Shown: in pieces, positions 34,441 through 43,487 of the stretch
Position numbering within the stretch: position 1 is the stretch's first letter
Layout of the letters: each line of letters opens with the position of its first letter
Source of the DNA: Candidatus Glassbacteria bacterium
GTDB lineage: Bacteria > Gemmatimonadota > Glassbacteria > GWA2-58-10
Assembly: GCA_019456185.1 (NCBI GenBank)
Contig: VRUH01000012.1
Location: 31,047-95,046 of the forward strand
Direction of reading: 5' to 3'
Length of the DNA stretch: 64,000 nt
Made by a program: the position numbers and the translations under genes
The notes under the pieces: model-generated
Databases searched by the model: none
What the model saw: the letters and a program-made list of their open reading frames with translations, nothing else
What the model was told of the DNA's origin: nothing

Positions 34441-36453
34441 CTATCTCTCCGGGAGGTTCATTCGCTGCAGCAGATCTTTGAAGCGTGGATCGTCCCATAG
34501 AGGCTCGAACTGCGGAAGCACCCTGACCCAGGGGATCGCGAAGTAAGGCGGCTCATAAGCCAGCCAGCGGAATGCCTCATCTTTTTCCCCCAGGGCTGTG
34601 TACAATATGGCCAGGCCCCAAGCTCTCCCTGGTGTGGCTTCCTTTTCTTCCAATTCAGCCAGTATCTTCCGCGCCTCATCCTGCCTGCCGGCCAGCGCAT
34701 AGGTACGCCCAAGATCCCCCGAAATGCCGACCTTTTGGTATGCCGCGATGGCCTCCTCATACATACCCGCGTCCGCTAAAACATCTCCCAAGACGCGCAA
34801 CGCAGTCCTGTGATCGGGATTCAATTCGAGCACCTTCTGGATTTCTGCTATCGCCTTCTCATAATCGCCGCCTATCCTGTACAGCCCTCCCAGCCAGATC
34901 GTGTGATGGGGCGTTAGCGGATCCAGCTCCTGGGCCCGTTTATGTTCTACGATGGCTTCATCCAGGCGCCCGAACAGAGCGAGATACCAAGCATAGTGGT
35001 AGTGATTCATGGCCAGATTGGAATTTAGTTCATCGGCACGCAGGAAAGCCTGCTCCGCGCCCTCCCAGTCCCATTCGTAGTAGGCCTTGACTTCAGCTAA
35101 AGCGGAGTGTCCCTCGGCCAGCGTTTCATCCAGCCTTAATGCCGTTAGTGCTGCTGCCCGGGCCCTTGGCCAGACATCCGGTGTAGCCGCATTGCTATGA
35201 CCGATAGTGACGTAACCGAGTGCCAGCCCCGCATACGCCAAGGGATCCGCCGGGTCATTTTCAATTGCCTGGTTGAAATAGGCAAGGCCTTTTTTGGTTT
35301 CAAACTTGTTCAAGTAGAACATCCCCTTAAGGTAAGCCTCGTAGGTCTCGGGATTGACCTGGCGGGCGCTGTCCAACCGGGCCTCCTGTTCCGGGGTCAG
35401 CGCGGCTTTGATCTCGCCTGCGACGGCCCGGACCACATCACTGTGCAGGGCCAGCACATTTTCCAGCTTGCGATCAAATACCTCCGCCCATAGATGCCGG
35501 TCAGCGGCCGCTTCGATGAGCTGGACGTTGACGCGCACGTCATCTCCGGCGCGTAGCACGGAACCCTCTATCAGGGCGTGCGCCTGCAGCTCGCTTGCGA
35601 TCTCCCGGAGCGGTTTGTCCGACCCTTTGTATCTCATGACTGACTGCCGGGAAATGACGGTCATCCCCCCTATCTTGGCCAGCTCGGTGAGTAGTGCATC
35701 ATGGATACCGTCAACAAAGTATTCCTGGTCCGGGTCGTTCATCAGGTTAGCAAAGGGCAGCACGGCGAGGCGGGTGATCTGCCCTGGCCTGATGGAGGGC
35801 ACTCGCTGGCTCGTCCACCACCAGACTCCTCCCGCCGCGATGAGCAGAACAAGCATCCCCGCCAGGACCAAGCGGGCACTCGATGGCTTGCGGAGAGCCA
35901 GGCGCGTCCGCCGCAGGAACCCGGCTTTCTTCTCCCAGGGCAGGACGAGGCGGTAGACCGTCACCGGCTTCTTGATGCCCTTCAGCTCCTTTTCGCCCAG
36001 CAGTTCCAGGGGCAGATCAAGCTTGTTTTCGATCTGGCGAGCAACATCTTCCGACACGCAGATACCACCCGGCTGGGCCAGGGGCTCGATCCGCGAGGCG
36101 ATATTGACACCGTCACCCAGGATGTCCCCTTCCTTGATCACCACGTCTCCCACGTGCAGACCGATGCGGACTTGTATACACCGCTCAGGCGCTACCACGG
36201 AAGTGTGGGCCTTCATGGTCTTCTGGATGTCAATGGCGCAGCGGGCCGCCTCCACCGCGCTGGCAAACTCCACCAGGAAGGCGTCGCCGATGGTCTTGAT
36301 CTCGGTGCCGTTGTACTGGGCAAAATGGGGCCGGAGCAGCTGCCGGTGTTCCTCCAACAGCTCCAGGGCCAGGGCTTCATCCCGCTGGGACAGGGCGCTG
36401 TACCCTACCAGGTCGGTGAACATGATCGCTGATAATTTGCGCTGCTCTGTCAT
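34441..36453 (-). CDS. Class III adenylate/guanylate cyclase with TolB-like and TPR domains
   Basis: This 670-residue protein starts with a cyclase homology domain: metal Asp in FTDLVGYSALS, second metal region KTIGDAFLVEF near 60, and transition-state Asn/Arg in GDGVNIASRIE near 118. A single membrane helix follows near 195-212 (ARLVLAGMLVLLIAAGGVWWW). Next come a periplasmic TolB/FlgO-like N-domain (RLAVLPFANLMNDPDQEYF) and at least five TPR repeats to the C-terminus. Substrate-specificity residues suggest a nucleotidyl cyclase but do not settle ATP versus GTP. The ATG at 36453 is chosen over a TTG at 36474. A perfect promoter lies upstream. Confidence 0.88.
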   Translation of the reverse strand: MTEQRKLSAIMFTDLVGYSALSQRDEALALELLEEHRQLLRPHFAQYNGTEIKTIGDAFLVEFASAVEAARCAIDIQKTMKAHTSVVAPERCIQVRIGLHVGDVVIKEGDILGDGVNIASRIEPLAQPGGICVSEDVARQIENKLDLPLELLGEKELKGIKKPVTVYRLVLPWEKKAGFLRRTRLALRKPSSARLVLAGMLVLLIAAGGVWWWTSQRVPSIRPGQITRLAVLPFANLMNDPDQEYFVDGIHDALLTELAKIGGMTVISRQSVMRYKGSDKPLREIASELQAHALIEGSVLRAGDDVRVNVQLIEAAADRHLWAEVFDRKLENVLALHSDVVRAVAGEIKAALTPEQEARLDSARQVNPETYEAYLKGMFYLNKFETKKGLAYFNQAIENDPADPLAYAGLALGYVTIGHSNAATPDVWPRARAAALTALRLDETLAEGHSALAEVKAYYEWDWEGAEQAFLRADELNSNLAMNHYHYAWYLALFGRLDEAIVEHKRAQELDPLTPHHTIWLGGLYRIGGDYEKAIAEIQKVLELNPDHRTALRVLGDVLADAGMYEEAIAAYQKVGISGDLGRTYALAGRQDEARKILAELEEKEATPGRAWGLAILYTALGEKDEAFRWLAYEPPYFAIPWVRVLPQFEPLWDDPRFKDLLQRMNLPER

Positions 36454-36594
36454 TTGAACCAGCTCATCAGACAAGAACTGTGGAGCAAGGGGTGACTTAC
36501 TTCAAAAGGAGAAATTCGTGCCTGTTATCTTTCGATGCATGAGATGCCCAATCGATGTGCCGTGCTGTAGATCTGTGTGCACTACTCCCAAACT

Positions 36595-36623
36595 ATAATA
36601 GAGGTTTACTGGAAGTTTGTCAA
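36595..36623 (-). promoter_or_regulatory. Consensus sigma-70 promoter of the cyclase gene
   Basis: On the minus strand TTGACA (36623-36618) and TATTAT (36600-36595) are 17 bases apart. The leader to the start codon is about 135 nt. Confidence 0.75.
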
Positions 36624-36683
36624 ATTAGAAGTCTGCGAGGAGAATCCGGGTTAAAAAGGCTAAATATCTAAGGAGCAGATAAC

Positions 36684-37733
36684 TTAGCGCCCCAGTCTGC
36701 ATTGGTGGGCCTGAAACCTGAGCATCACTTCCCGCCCGGTTTCCACCGACTCGTAGATCGCGTTAATCAACTCCAGCGACTTACGGCCCTCGAGTCCATG
36801 CACCAGGCCGCTAGTGTTGGATTTGATGGAATGGACCACATTTTCCAGAAACAGTTTGTGGCCGAAACCGTAAACATCCGGAGGGTTCTGGTTATATTTC
36901 GTTCTGATCAAGTCATCCTGCTCATCCTCGTCAGCGAAATTCCAGGTCCTGATTTCATTTACCGCAAACCCGCCGATTTCGACAGAGCCGTTTTCGCCGA
37001 GGATCGAAATCGAGCCCTCGAGGTCCCTGGGCCTGGTTGCGGAGGTGGCCTCGATAATCCCCAGCGCTCCGCTGGCGAAACGCAGGACAGCCACACCGGT
37101 GTCCTCAACCTCGATATCTACCAGGCGGGTGGTGGTTTTGGCGAACACGCTTTCCACTTTTCCCATGCACCATTCCAGCAGGTCAATATGGTGACTGGCC
37201 TGATTGGTCAACACTCCGCCATCCATCGCCCAGGTGCCGCGCCAGGGGTCCATGTCGTAATATTCCTGCCGGCGGCACCACCTTACGCGGACAGTGCCGA
37301 GTACGAGTTTCCCGAACCGGCCGGCGTCGAGCGCTTTTTTCAATTGCTGGACTGCGAGATTGTACCGGTTCTGCTTGACCACGAACAGTTTCTTGCCGGC
37401 CCGGTCGCAGGCCTCGATCATGCTGTCGGCCTGCTCCAGGGTCAGGGCCATCGGTTTTTCAACCACGATATGGCAGCCATAGCCCACGATATCCAGGACG
37501 TGCTTGGCGTGCAGACCGCTGGGAGTCAGAACATGGACCAGGTCCGGTTTTTCCCGGTCCAGCATCCGGTGGTAATCCGTATAGAAAGGGATCTCAAGAG
37601 GTTCCGCGCATTCCCGCGCGCGCTGCTCGATAATGTCGCAGACAGCGCAAAGCCGGGTATCCTCGATGGCTTCTAAGACGGCGACATGCTTCCTGCTGAT
37701 CCGGCCGCAACCGATCAGGGCGACTTTCAGCAT
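36684..37733 (-). CDS. Gfo/Idh/MocA oxidoreductase, WbpB/WlbA-like
   Basis: This 349-residue NAD-dependent dehydrogenase has the Rossmann start VALIGCGRISRKHV, the EKPMALTLEQAD motif near 92, and WRGTWAMDGGVLTNQASHHIDL near 165 with the catalytic His pair. The last stretch closely follows the WbpB/WlbA group, which oxidises UDP-GlcNAc uronate at C3. The nearby DegT-family aminotransferase resembles WbpE, the next step in making 3-amino-uronate sugars. It is the last gene of a three-gene unit (aminotransferase, glycosyltransferase, dehydrogenase). Specificity is inferred. Confidence 0.85.
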   Translation of the reverse strand: MLKVALIGCGRISRKHVAVLEAIEDTRLCAVCDIIEQRARECAEPLEIPFYTDYHRMLDREKPDLVHVLTPSGLHAKHVLDIVGYGCHIVVEKPMALTLEQADSMIEACDRAGKKLFVVKQNRYNLAVQQLKKALDAGRFGKLVLGTVRVRWCRRQEYYDMDPWRGTWAMDGGVLTNQASHHIDLLEWCMGKVESVFAKTTTRLVDIEVEDTGVAVLRFASGALGIIEATSATRPRDLEGSISILGENGSVEIGGFAVNEIRTWNFADEDEQDDLIRTKYNQNPPDVYGFGHKLFLENVVHSIKSNTSGLVHGLEGRKSLELINAIYESVETGREVMLRFQAHQCRLGR

Positions 37734-37819
37734 AGATTTTTTATCCTCGTCCAGTTCGTGAAACCTGAATGATCTAAATTCGTATCACGATTCATGCCAG
37801 ACTCCAGTTGTCCTGTTCG

Positions 37820-39145
37820 TTATTTTTGGGTCAGCTCGCTGTAAATCTCCGCGTAGCGTAGGGTAAAGCGCTCGAGGGAAAAATTTTCGCGAGCTGTCGC
37901 CACACAGTTTTCGCGCATCCGGGCTTCATCGCGGCGAAGGCTGTCGCCCAGCTCCTGAATCGACAAACCGGCATCCAGTTCCGCGCCGATCCGGTACTTT
38001 TTCAGGATGGCCGCGATCGCTTTGTTGCGCGGGTGTGTAAGCACAGGCAACCCGACCGCGAGGTACTCGGCGAATTTGATTGGTAAAAATGTTTCGCCGG
38101 TCAAAAAATCAGCAATAACCAGCAGCGACCAGTCGGCGGCATTGAGATAAGCCGGCACCTCGGCTGCAGAGGCCTCCATCGCCTGCCAGCTTGCGCCCCG
38201 CTCCAAACCCGAAGCTGTTAATTCACGGGCAAGCGGTTCGACTCTTTTTTCGTCGGAACTGGTCAGAATCAGGAAGAAGCTGTCCCTGCCGAAACTAGCG
38301 AAGAACAATTTTACGCACTCGGCCATTCTGCCGGAGGGGTACCTCCCTCCCAGAGTTCCTGAGTACAGAAGTACTATTCTGTTTTCAAGCCCCAGTTCCC
38401 GCCTTTTGGCGTTGCGCAGGTCGCTGTCAGGGTGGAAAACCCCCGAATCGACGAAATTCGGAATCGTCTCCACCCGAACCTGACCGTGCTGTGCCCGGAT
38501 CAAATCAGACATCGCCGGAGCGACTGCAATAACCCGGTCAGCGCGATTCAACATCCATCTTTCCACTCGCTTCCAGAACTTGAACGCAGAATCTTCCTTC
38601 TTCCAGATATTGTTGACTATCCCCTGTTCCGGCAGCAGGGAACGTACATCGAAAATCACTTTCACCCTGTTGACCGACAACCTGGAAGCAAGCAGCGCAA
38701 CAAAAGTGGCGTAATAGTATCTGCAATGGACTATCTTCGCCCGCCTGACGAGAATCTGGTACCAGACAACCGGCAGGGTCAGCAAGCTGAAACAGAACAG
38801 GCCCGGCATCTTCATCGAGAAGAAGGCCGACGGGAACATGGTCCTCGACACGACCAGTTTGATTCCCGCACCTGCCAACTCCTCCCGCAGCTCGGCAAGT
38901 TCCCTGCGGTACACTTTGAAATTCGAATAAAGCCCGCGCCTGGTCAGCTCGATCCATGGCAGCAGAACCAGCAGCGTCAGCTCCAGGTGTTCACCCTTCC
39001 TGCGCTTAAGCCCGACCAGCAGCTTTTTAACCTGGTTTTCGAATATCGCGTTATTGAATACTTTTTCCAGGGCGATAAGGTAAATTACTCTGTTCAAAGA
39101 CAATCGGCCCGTGGTGAAAGGTGGCAAGCGGCAAGTATTACACAC
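37820..39145 (-). CDS. Glycosyltransferase family 4-like (GT-B) enzyme
   Basis: This 441-residue protein has a GT-B layout: an N-domain with KVIFDVRSLLPEQG near 165, RVIAVAPAMSDLI near 207, the hinge RIVLLYSGTLGGRYPSGRM near 260 and the C-domain donor site LPIKFAEYLAVGLPVLTH near 356. It probably transfers a sugar to a lipid-linked or surface glycan. It starts (GTG) only 6 bases after the aminotransferase stop, so the two are coupled. The N-terminal 16 residues may not be real, since the GTG lacks a clear ribosome site. Confidence 0.85.
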   Translation of the reverse strand: MCNTCRLPPFTTGRLSLNRVIYLIALEKVFNNAIFENQVKKLLVGLKRRKGEHLELTLLVLLPWIELTRRGLYSNFKVYRRELAELREELAGAGIKLVVSRTMFPSAFFSMKMPGLFCFSLLTLPVVWYQILVRRAKIVHCRYYYATFVALLASRLSVNRVKVIFDVRSLLPEQGIVNNIWKKEDSAFKFWKRVERWMLNRADRVIAVAPAMSDLIRAQHGQVRVETIPNFVDSGVFHPDSDLRNAKRRELGLENRIVLLYSGTLGGRYPSGRMAECVKLFFASFGRDSFFLILTSSDEKRVEPLARELTASGLERGASWQAMEASAAEVPAYLNAADWSLLVIADFLTGETFLPIKFAEYLAVGLPVLTHPRNKAIAAILKKYRIGAELDAGLSIQELGDSLRRDEARMRENCVATARENFSLERFTLRYAEIYSELTQK

Positions 39146-39151
39146 ACAGTC

Positions 39152-40255
39152 TTAGGTTGAGATGAATTCCTTGACAGCACGGCAAGTTTCCGCCACTTCC
39201 TCTTCGGTTATTTCGGCGCACAAGGGCAATGAAACCATCCGGTCCGCCGACTGCTCAGCCACGGGGAAATCCCCCCGGGAGTACCCTAGGGCCGAGAAAG
39301 CTTTCTGCAGATGCAGCGGGACCGGGTAATGGATAATCGCCTGGATTCCCTGTCCGGCGAGAAAATCTATCAACTCATCGCGGGCAGGGGACTCGACAAC
39401 GAACACGTAAAAGACATGCCTCGAACCCGGCTGTTCGGCCGGCAGCTTTAATCCACTCCCTTCAAGCAATTCCCGGTACAGAGCGGCCCTTTTGCGGCGG
39501 GTTTCAGTCCATTTTTCCAGATGAGGCAGCTTGGCCCCCAGGACCGCGCCCGTGAAAGCATCCATCCTGTAATTGAATCCCACAAGCTCATGGCTGTATT
39601 TTTTGCTGGTTCCGTGGTTGCGCAACATCGCCATTTTTTCATGGAGACCCTTGTCATTTGTCACCACGCAGCCGGCGTCGCCCAACGCTCCCAGATTTTT
39701 ACCGGGATAAAAACTGAACGCAGCCGCCTGCCCGAACGAACCCGCCCGCTTTCCATTAAGTTCCGCCCCATGGGCCTGGGCCGCGTCTTCGATTACGAGT
39801 AAATCATTTGACTCCGCAATCCGCTGAATGTCTTCCAGCGGAGCCATCGCGCCGTGGAGATGAACCGGGACCACGGCTCTGGTTTTCGAGGTTACCGCGC
39901 GCTCCAGCAGGGACGGTTCCATGAGATACGAATCCGGATCCACGTCCACGAACACCGGTTTCGCGCCGCAGTGGATGATTGCCTCCGCGGTGGCCGCGAA
40001 CGTGTTAGGCACCGTGATCACTTCATCGCCCGGCCCGATACCGCAGGCATGCAAAGCCAGGTGCAGAGCGGTTGTCCCGTTCGAGGTGCCCAGACAGTGA
40101 TTGACTCCCTGGTAAGAGGCGAACGCCTGCTCGAACTCGGCCACCTCCCTGCCGAGAATAAACCCGCTGCTTGCGATAATCCGCTCAAAAGCTGACAGGT
40201 ATTCCTGTTTCAGTCTTTGATTCTGGCGGGAGAGATTCATGAATGGGATTTTCAT
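39152..40255 (-). CDS. DegT/DnrJ/EryC1/StrS aminotransferase, WbpE-like
   Basis: This 367-residue PLP enzyme has the family start MKIPFMNLSRQN, GTSNGTTALHLAL near 57, VIEDAAQAHGAEL near 155 and the PLP-Lys in SFYPGKNLGALGDAG near 185. It transfers an amino group to a keto-sugar nucleotide. With the WbpB-like dehydrogenase two genes downstream it could make a 3-amino-3-deoxy-uronate; other partners of that pathway (acetyltransferase, epimerase) are not in the window. It is the first gene of the unit and has its own promoter. Confidence 0.9.
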   Translation of the reverse strand: MKIPFMNLSRQNQRLKQEYLSAFERIIASSGFILGREVAEFEQAFASYQGVNHCLGTSNGTTALHLALHACGIGPGDEVITVPNTFAATAEAIIHCGAKPVFVDVDPDSYLMEPSLLERAVTSKTRAVVPVHLHGAMAPLEDIQRIAESNDLLVIEDAAQAHGAELNGKRAGSFGQAAAFSFYPGKNLGALGDAGCVVTNDKGLHEKMAMLRNHGTSKKYSHELVGFNYRMDAFTGAVLGAKLPHLEKWTETRRKRAALYRELLEGSGLKLPAEQPGSRHVFYVFVVESPARDELIDFLAGQGIQAIIHYPVPLHLQKAFSALGYSRGDFPVAEQSADRMVSLPLCAEITEEEVAETCRAVKEFIST

Positions 40256-40378
40256 CCGGCACCACGTCCTGCATGGTTATCGAGATTTTCCGGTACATCC
40301 TGGCGGTGAAAGCCGGCCGGCCGCTGCATTTTTTGGCACCGCGGGGCGCACGAGCGACCTCGGATCAGGAATGGCTTC

Positions 40379-40407
40379 AATTTAGATTCTCCGCCGATAC
40401 ATTGCAA
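40379..40407 (-). promoter_or_regulatory. Sigma-70 promoter of the sugar cluster
   Basis: On the minus strand TTGCAA (40407-40402) and TAAATT (40384-40379) are 17 bases apart, about 120 bases before the aminotransferase ATG. Confidence 0.55.
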
Positions 40408-40482
40408 TGCTGATAGATTTCAGGGTTGGGTGAGACAGCTGGTGGCAGGCCGAAGCCGAGCAGCGGTCGGTATAAAACAGCA

Positions 40483-40520
40483 AAGCCCGTGTCTCCCGGA
40501 ACCAAGGAAAACACGGGCTT
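40483..40520 (-). terminator. Hairpin terminator of tRNA-Ala
   Basis: Perfect 10-bp arms AAGCCCGTGT (40483-40492) and ACACGGGCTT (40511-40520) lie immediately downstream of the tRNA on the minus strand, followed by a T-rich stretch. Confidence 0.65.
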
Positions 40521-40526
40521 CAGTAA

Positions 40527-40602
40527 TGGTGGAGCAGATCGGGATCGAACCGACGACCTCAGCCTTGCGAAGGCTGCGCTCTCCCAACTGAGCTACTGCC
40601 CC
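40527..40602 (-). tRNA. tRNA-Ala (anticodon CGC)
   Basis: A full 76-nt cloverleaf with encoded CCA. The acceptor GGGGCAG/CTGCTCC contains the G3-U70 pair that defines alanine identity. The anticodon stem CAGCC/GGCTG encloses TTCGCAA (anticodon CGC). The T arm is GTCGG-TTCGATC-CCGAT. Confidence 0.97.
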
Positions 40603-40626
40603 GTCGAGCGCTGGATAAGTGCCGGG

Positions 40627-40655
40627 AAGATAGCTGATTCACATCCGGTTGTAAA
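40627..40655 (-). promoter_or_regulatory. Sigma-70 promoter of tRNA-Ala
   Basis: On the minus strand TTTACA (40655-40650) and TATCTT (40632-40627) are 17 bases apart, 24 bases before the mature 5' end of the tRNA. Confidence 0.65.
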
Positions 40656-40776
40656 GGCTTTCCTCGCCCGGAGTTCAGCGCCCGGCGTCCTGGCAGATTC
40701 TACTTGAGAATGGAGTCGGCGACCGGTATTTTGCGGCATTAACCCGTACCATTTCCCCTGCAAGGTTAAGGATACG

Positions 40777-41247
40777 ATGACGAGAGTCGAGGTGGAATTC
40801 GACAGGCGGATGATGGAACTGGCGCTGGAGCAGGCCAGGTTGGCCGGCGTGCACGGGGAAATCCCGGTCGGCGCGGTTGTGACCCGTGACAATCAGGTTA
40901 TCGGCAAAGGCTACAACCTCACCCGCAGAATGCAGGACGTGACCCTGCACGCGGAGATCGCCGCGATGCGCCAGGCCGCATACCGGCTGGGGCACTGGTA
41001 TATGAACGACTGCTCAGTCTACGTCACGGTTGAACCGTGCACCCAGTGCGCCGGCTCGCTGCTGCTGGCCAGAATGGGCCGTCTGGTCTACGGAGCGGCC
41101 GAACCGAAATTCGGCGCCTGCGGCAGCGTGAATAACCTGGTCGAGGATTCGAGGCTGAATCACCAGGTCCTGGTTGTGCGGGGCGTTCTCGAAACTGAAT
41201 GCTCCGAGCTGATGAAAACGTTCTTCAACGACCTCCGTGCGCCCTGA
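40777..41247 (+). CDS. tadA: tRNA-specific adenosine deaminase TadA
   Basis: This 156-residue enzyme deaminates A34 to inosine in tRNA-Arg(ACG). The zinc site is complete: HAEIAAM near 52 with the proton-shuttle Glu, and VEPCTQCAGSLLLAR near 82 with two Cys. The length is normal. AAGG lies ahead of the ATG. It is convergent with the CE15-like esterase; about 70 bases separate them. Confidence 0.95.
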   Translation: MTRVEVEFDRRMMELALEQARLAGVHGEIPVGAVVTRDNQVIGKGYNLTRRMQDVTLHAEIAAMRQAAYRLGHWYMNDCSVYVTVEPCTQCAGSLLLARMGRLVYGAAEPKFGACGSVNNLVEDSRLNHQVLVVRGVLETECSELMKTFFNDLRAP

Positions 41248-41318
41248 CTTTTGCACCGAACCCCGATGTTTTCTCGTTTTTCGCCGCTTGCAGACTTCTT
41301 ACCTGCATCGTCTCCCGA

Positions 41319-42602
41319 TCACCTCACGGGCAAATACGCATCGGCCCAGTCCAGGTAGCGATCCCAATCATAACCGGTTACATCGTGACGGCCGGAGCGG
41401 ATATGGTAGCCCAGCCTGCCGGTAACCGGCTGGTTGACCGCCGGCATCCGCTGGACAGCGATACCCTCGCCGGTAAGCAGCCGGTAAACCGGTGCTGCGT
41501 GTTTCAACGCCAGGAACTCCCCGCGCGGGTCCGCCCAGCGGTCTTCCTCTGCGCTGGCGACATAGACCGGCCGCGGTGCGATCAGCGCCAGCAGCATGTG
41601 CTGGTCCACCGGCAGTTGGGCCTCCCTGCCGTTGTATTGCTTGAAATTGTCGCAGAACCAATGCGGGAACGAGGTGTTGATCACCTCGACAGTTTCACCG
41701 AACGCCCGTCGTGACAACGCCGCGCCGCCGCATCCCGAGTTGTTGGAGATCACCATCGCGAACCGTTCGTCCCGCGCGCCCGCCCACAGCGAGGTCTTGC
41801 CCAGCCGGGAATGTCCCAGCACCACCACCCTCTCCCCGTCGACCGCTCCATCTGTTTCGAGAAAGTCCAGAATCCGGCTCAATCCCCAGGCCCATGCGCC
41901 GATACTGCCCCATGCGTCCGCCGGACGCTCCTGTTCTGAGAACAGGGCGTGAACGCCGTTGTTGAACCCGTCGTCGTAGTCCGGGTCGATATCGCCGTAG
42001 TAGGCGGTGGCGAGTGCGTAGCCCCGTTTGAGGACCGTCTCGATCTCCCAGCGGGAGGACGACGTCCCCCGGGAATCTTCTGTCGCGCGGTTGTCCGCAT
42101 CGCCGTTGCCGCGCGGCCTCATCCAGTTGGCGTTAAGGATAATCTCCGGGTCGGTGCCGACAGTATGGTTGCCCCGGAAATTCAGGCCGAGGAACGCCGG
42201 CACAGGCCCGCGCCTGTTTTTCGGGATATAGAGCAGGACTCCGATCACCAGCTCTTTTCCGTCCCGGCGCAGGGTGATTTCCACCTGTCTCCGTTCGGCA
42301 GTTCCCTGGTATGCCTCGCCGCTTTCCACTGTCCGGCAGCCGGCCTCACCGGTGCGGGCCGGAGCGATCCCGTAAACCTGCTCCCGGAACAGCTTCAAGA
42401 TCTCCGGACGGCGCTGTTCCGTCCAGCCGGCCTCATCGGTAACTTTAGTTCCGTCAAGAGATACCAGCGGATCGGGCAGAGTGTACTCCGGCACTTTGGC
42501 TTCATCGTAGTTGGTCTCGCGCTCCTGGGCAAACAGGATGACAGGGCCTGTAAACGCTGACAGCAGCAGCGACACAGATACTGTAACGAGAAGATTTTTC
42601 AT
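41319..42602 (-). CDS. Exported CE15-like alpha/beta-hydrolase (glucuronoyl esterase type)
   Basis: This 427-residue protein has an N-terminal signal peptide (about 1-26). The nucleophile elbow GHSRLGKTSLWAGA near 262 matches CE15 glucuronoyl esterases, whose motif is GCSRxGK-like, and the following NNSGCGGAALSRR and FPHWFCDNF stretches fit the same family. The likely catalytic His is in GRHDVTGYDW near 407. Such enzymes cleave lignin-glucuronoxylan ester bonds or related esters. Annotation pipelines often call these acetylxylan esterases. No other xylan-degrading gene lies next to it. Confidence 0.8.
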   Translation of the reverse strand: MKNLLVTVSVSLLLSAFTGPVILFAQERETNYDEAKVPEYTLPDPLVSLDGTKVTDEAGWTEQRRPEILKLFREQVYGIAPARTGEAGCRTVESGEAYQGTAERRQVEITLRRDGKELVIGVLLYIPKNRRGPVPAFLGLNFRGNHTVGTDPEIILNANWMRPRGNGDADNRATEDSRGTSSSRWEIETVLKRGYALATAYYGDIDPDYDDGFNNGVHALFSEQERPADAWGSIGAWAWGLSRILDFLETDGAVDGERVVVLGHSRLGKTSLWAGARDERFAMVISNNSGCGGAALSRRAFGETVEVINTSFPHWFCDNFKQYNGREAQLPVDQHMLLALIAPRPVYVASAEEDRWADPRGEFLALKHAAPVYRLLTGEGIAVQRMPAVNQPVTGRLGYHIRSGRHDVTGYDWDRYLDWADAYLPVR

Positions 42603-42751
42603 CAGGTTTCCTCCTGGCTGGTAAGAGATACTTTCATCTATTCGCGGGAGTTATAATATGGTAGCACCGAACAGATCGCAATTCAAGGCAGGAATCAGGC
42701 GGCAAAACAAAAACGCCGCACTTCCCAGCATCGAGAAATACGGCGCTCGTT

Positions 42752-42779
42752 TATGGTACCCCTGACTGGAATCGAACCA
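42752..42779. repeat. Displaced 3' end of tRNA-Arg (attachment-site-like direct repeat, left copy)
   Basis: These 28 bases are identical to 44523-44550, the 3' portion of tRNA-Arg(CCG) including CCA, part of the acceptor stem and the T arm. Beyond 42779 the sequence departs from the tRNA, so this is not a functional gene. Upstream, both copies also share an ACAAAACA/GCAAAACA-AAACGCCGC tract and a CGGCGCT terminator arm, extending weaker similarity to about 42704. This is the classic footprint of integration at a tRNA 3' end. Confidence 0.85.
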
Positions 42780-42857
42780 TAATAATTCAAGCTAAAAGCC
42801 AGCACGACCCCTGCAAGATTTTCCACCGAGCAATAAAAAGCCGGGGATTTGGTAAAA

Positions 42858-43436
42858 TTATACAAACGGATTCGGTCGTCCGGGCCAGTTTATATATTGG
42901 CGACCCCTTTCAGTTACCTCCATCATATCCCCTTTTATTGAAATAAGTCCTGATCTTTCCAGGGCATTCAGCACAGCCTTTCTTTCGTCTAAATTCTGTA
43001 TTGTAGGCCCCCACCCTGCATGGTATTGTTTCATAGAAACGGGCTCAGTATAAACTACCAGCCAAGTAAGAACCAATTGTGTTGTATGAACCAGAAAAAG
43101 ATTTAAATATCTAAATTCCCAATAAATCGCATGTGTTCGTAATTGTTCAATTACCCCCACAAGTCTTTCTTGCTCATCAGGCTTCAGGGTCATTTTCCCA
43201 GAATCAGCCTGGGGAGGCTCTGGCTTATCTTCCGGTCTATTTTTCTCAGCCTCCAGCAATTCTCTTTGCGTCTCGAATTCCAACTCGCTGCCTACGGCCT
43301 TTGCTTTTTTTATTCGTACCAACAAGCACTTGAGTTCATTCCTAAAAATAAATATAAATAATAAGACTATTGCACCGATCACCATTTGCGGAGACAGGAA
43401 CAGTTTTAAATATTCAAGTAGGAGCTCATAACTCAT
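42858..43436 (-). CDS. Island gene: membrane-anchored protein with winged-helix-like C-terminus
   Basis: This 192-residue protein has one strong membrane helix near 16-35, then a basic stretch and a charged, coiled-coil-like linker (about 50-85). The C-terminal segment RKAVLNALERSGLISIKGDMMEVTERGRQYI (given here only as a pattern near 150-180) reads like a winged helix: helix, helix, beta-wing. A second hydrophobic stretch lies near 113-130. No family is recognised. AT-rich codon use differs from the flanking chromosome. It is the most downstream of the three island genes. Confidence 0.7.
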   Translation of the reverse strand: MSYELLLEYLKLFLSPQMVIGAIVLLFIFIFRNELKCLLVRIKKAKAVGSELEFETQRELLEAEKNRPEDKPEPPQADSGKMTLKPDEQERLVGVIEQLRTHAIYWEFRYLNLFLVHTTQLVLTWLVVYTEPVSMKQYHAGWGPTIQNLDERKAVLNALERSGLISIKGDMMEVTERGRQYINWPGRPNPFV

Positions 43437-43487
43437 GCCTTCCTCCCTCAGGCACAGAAAATCAGGGGATTTTGGCCCCGGCAGGCA

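Noticed and set aside
42752-42785. A tRNA gene next to the CE15-like esterase
   Set aside because: Only the 3' 26 bases of tRNA-Arg are present; D and anticodon arms are missing, so it is a displaced end, not a gene.
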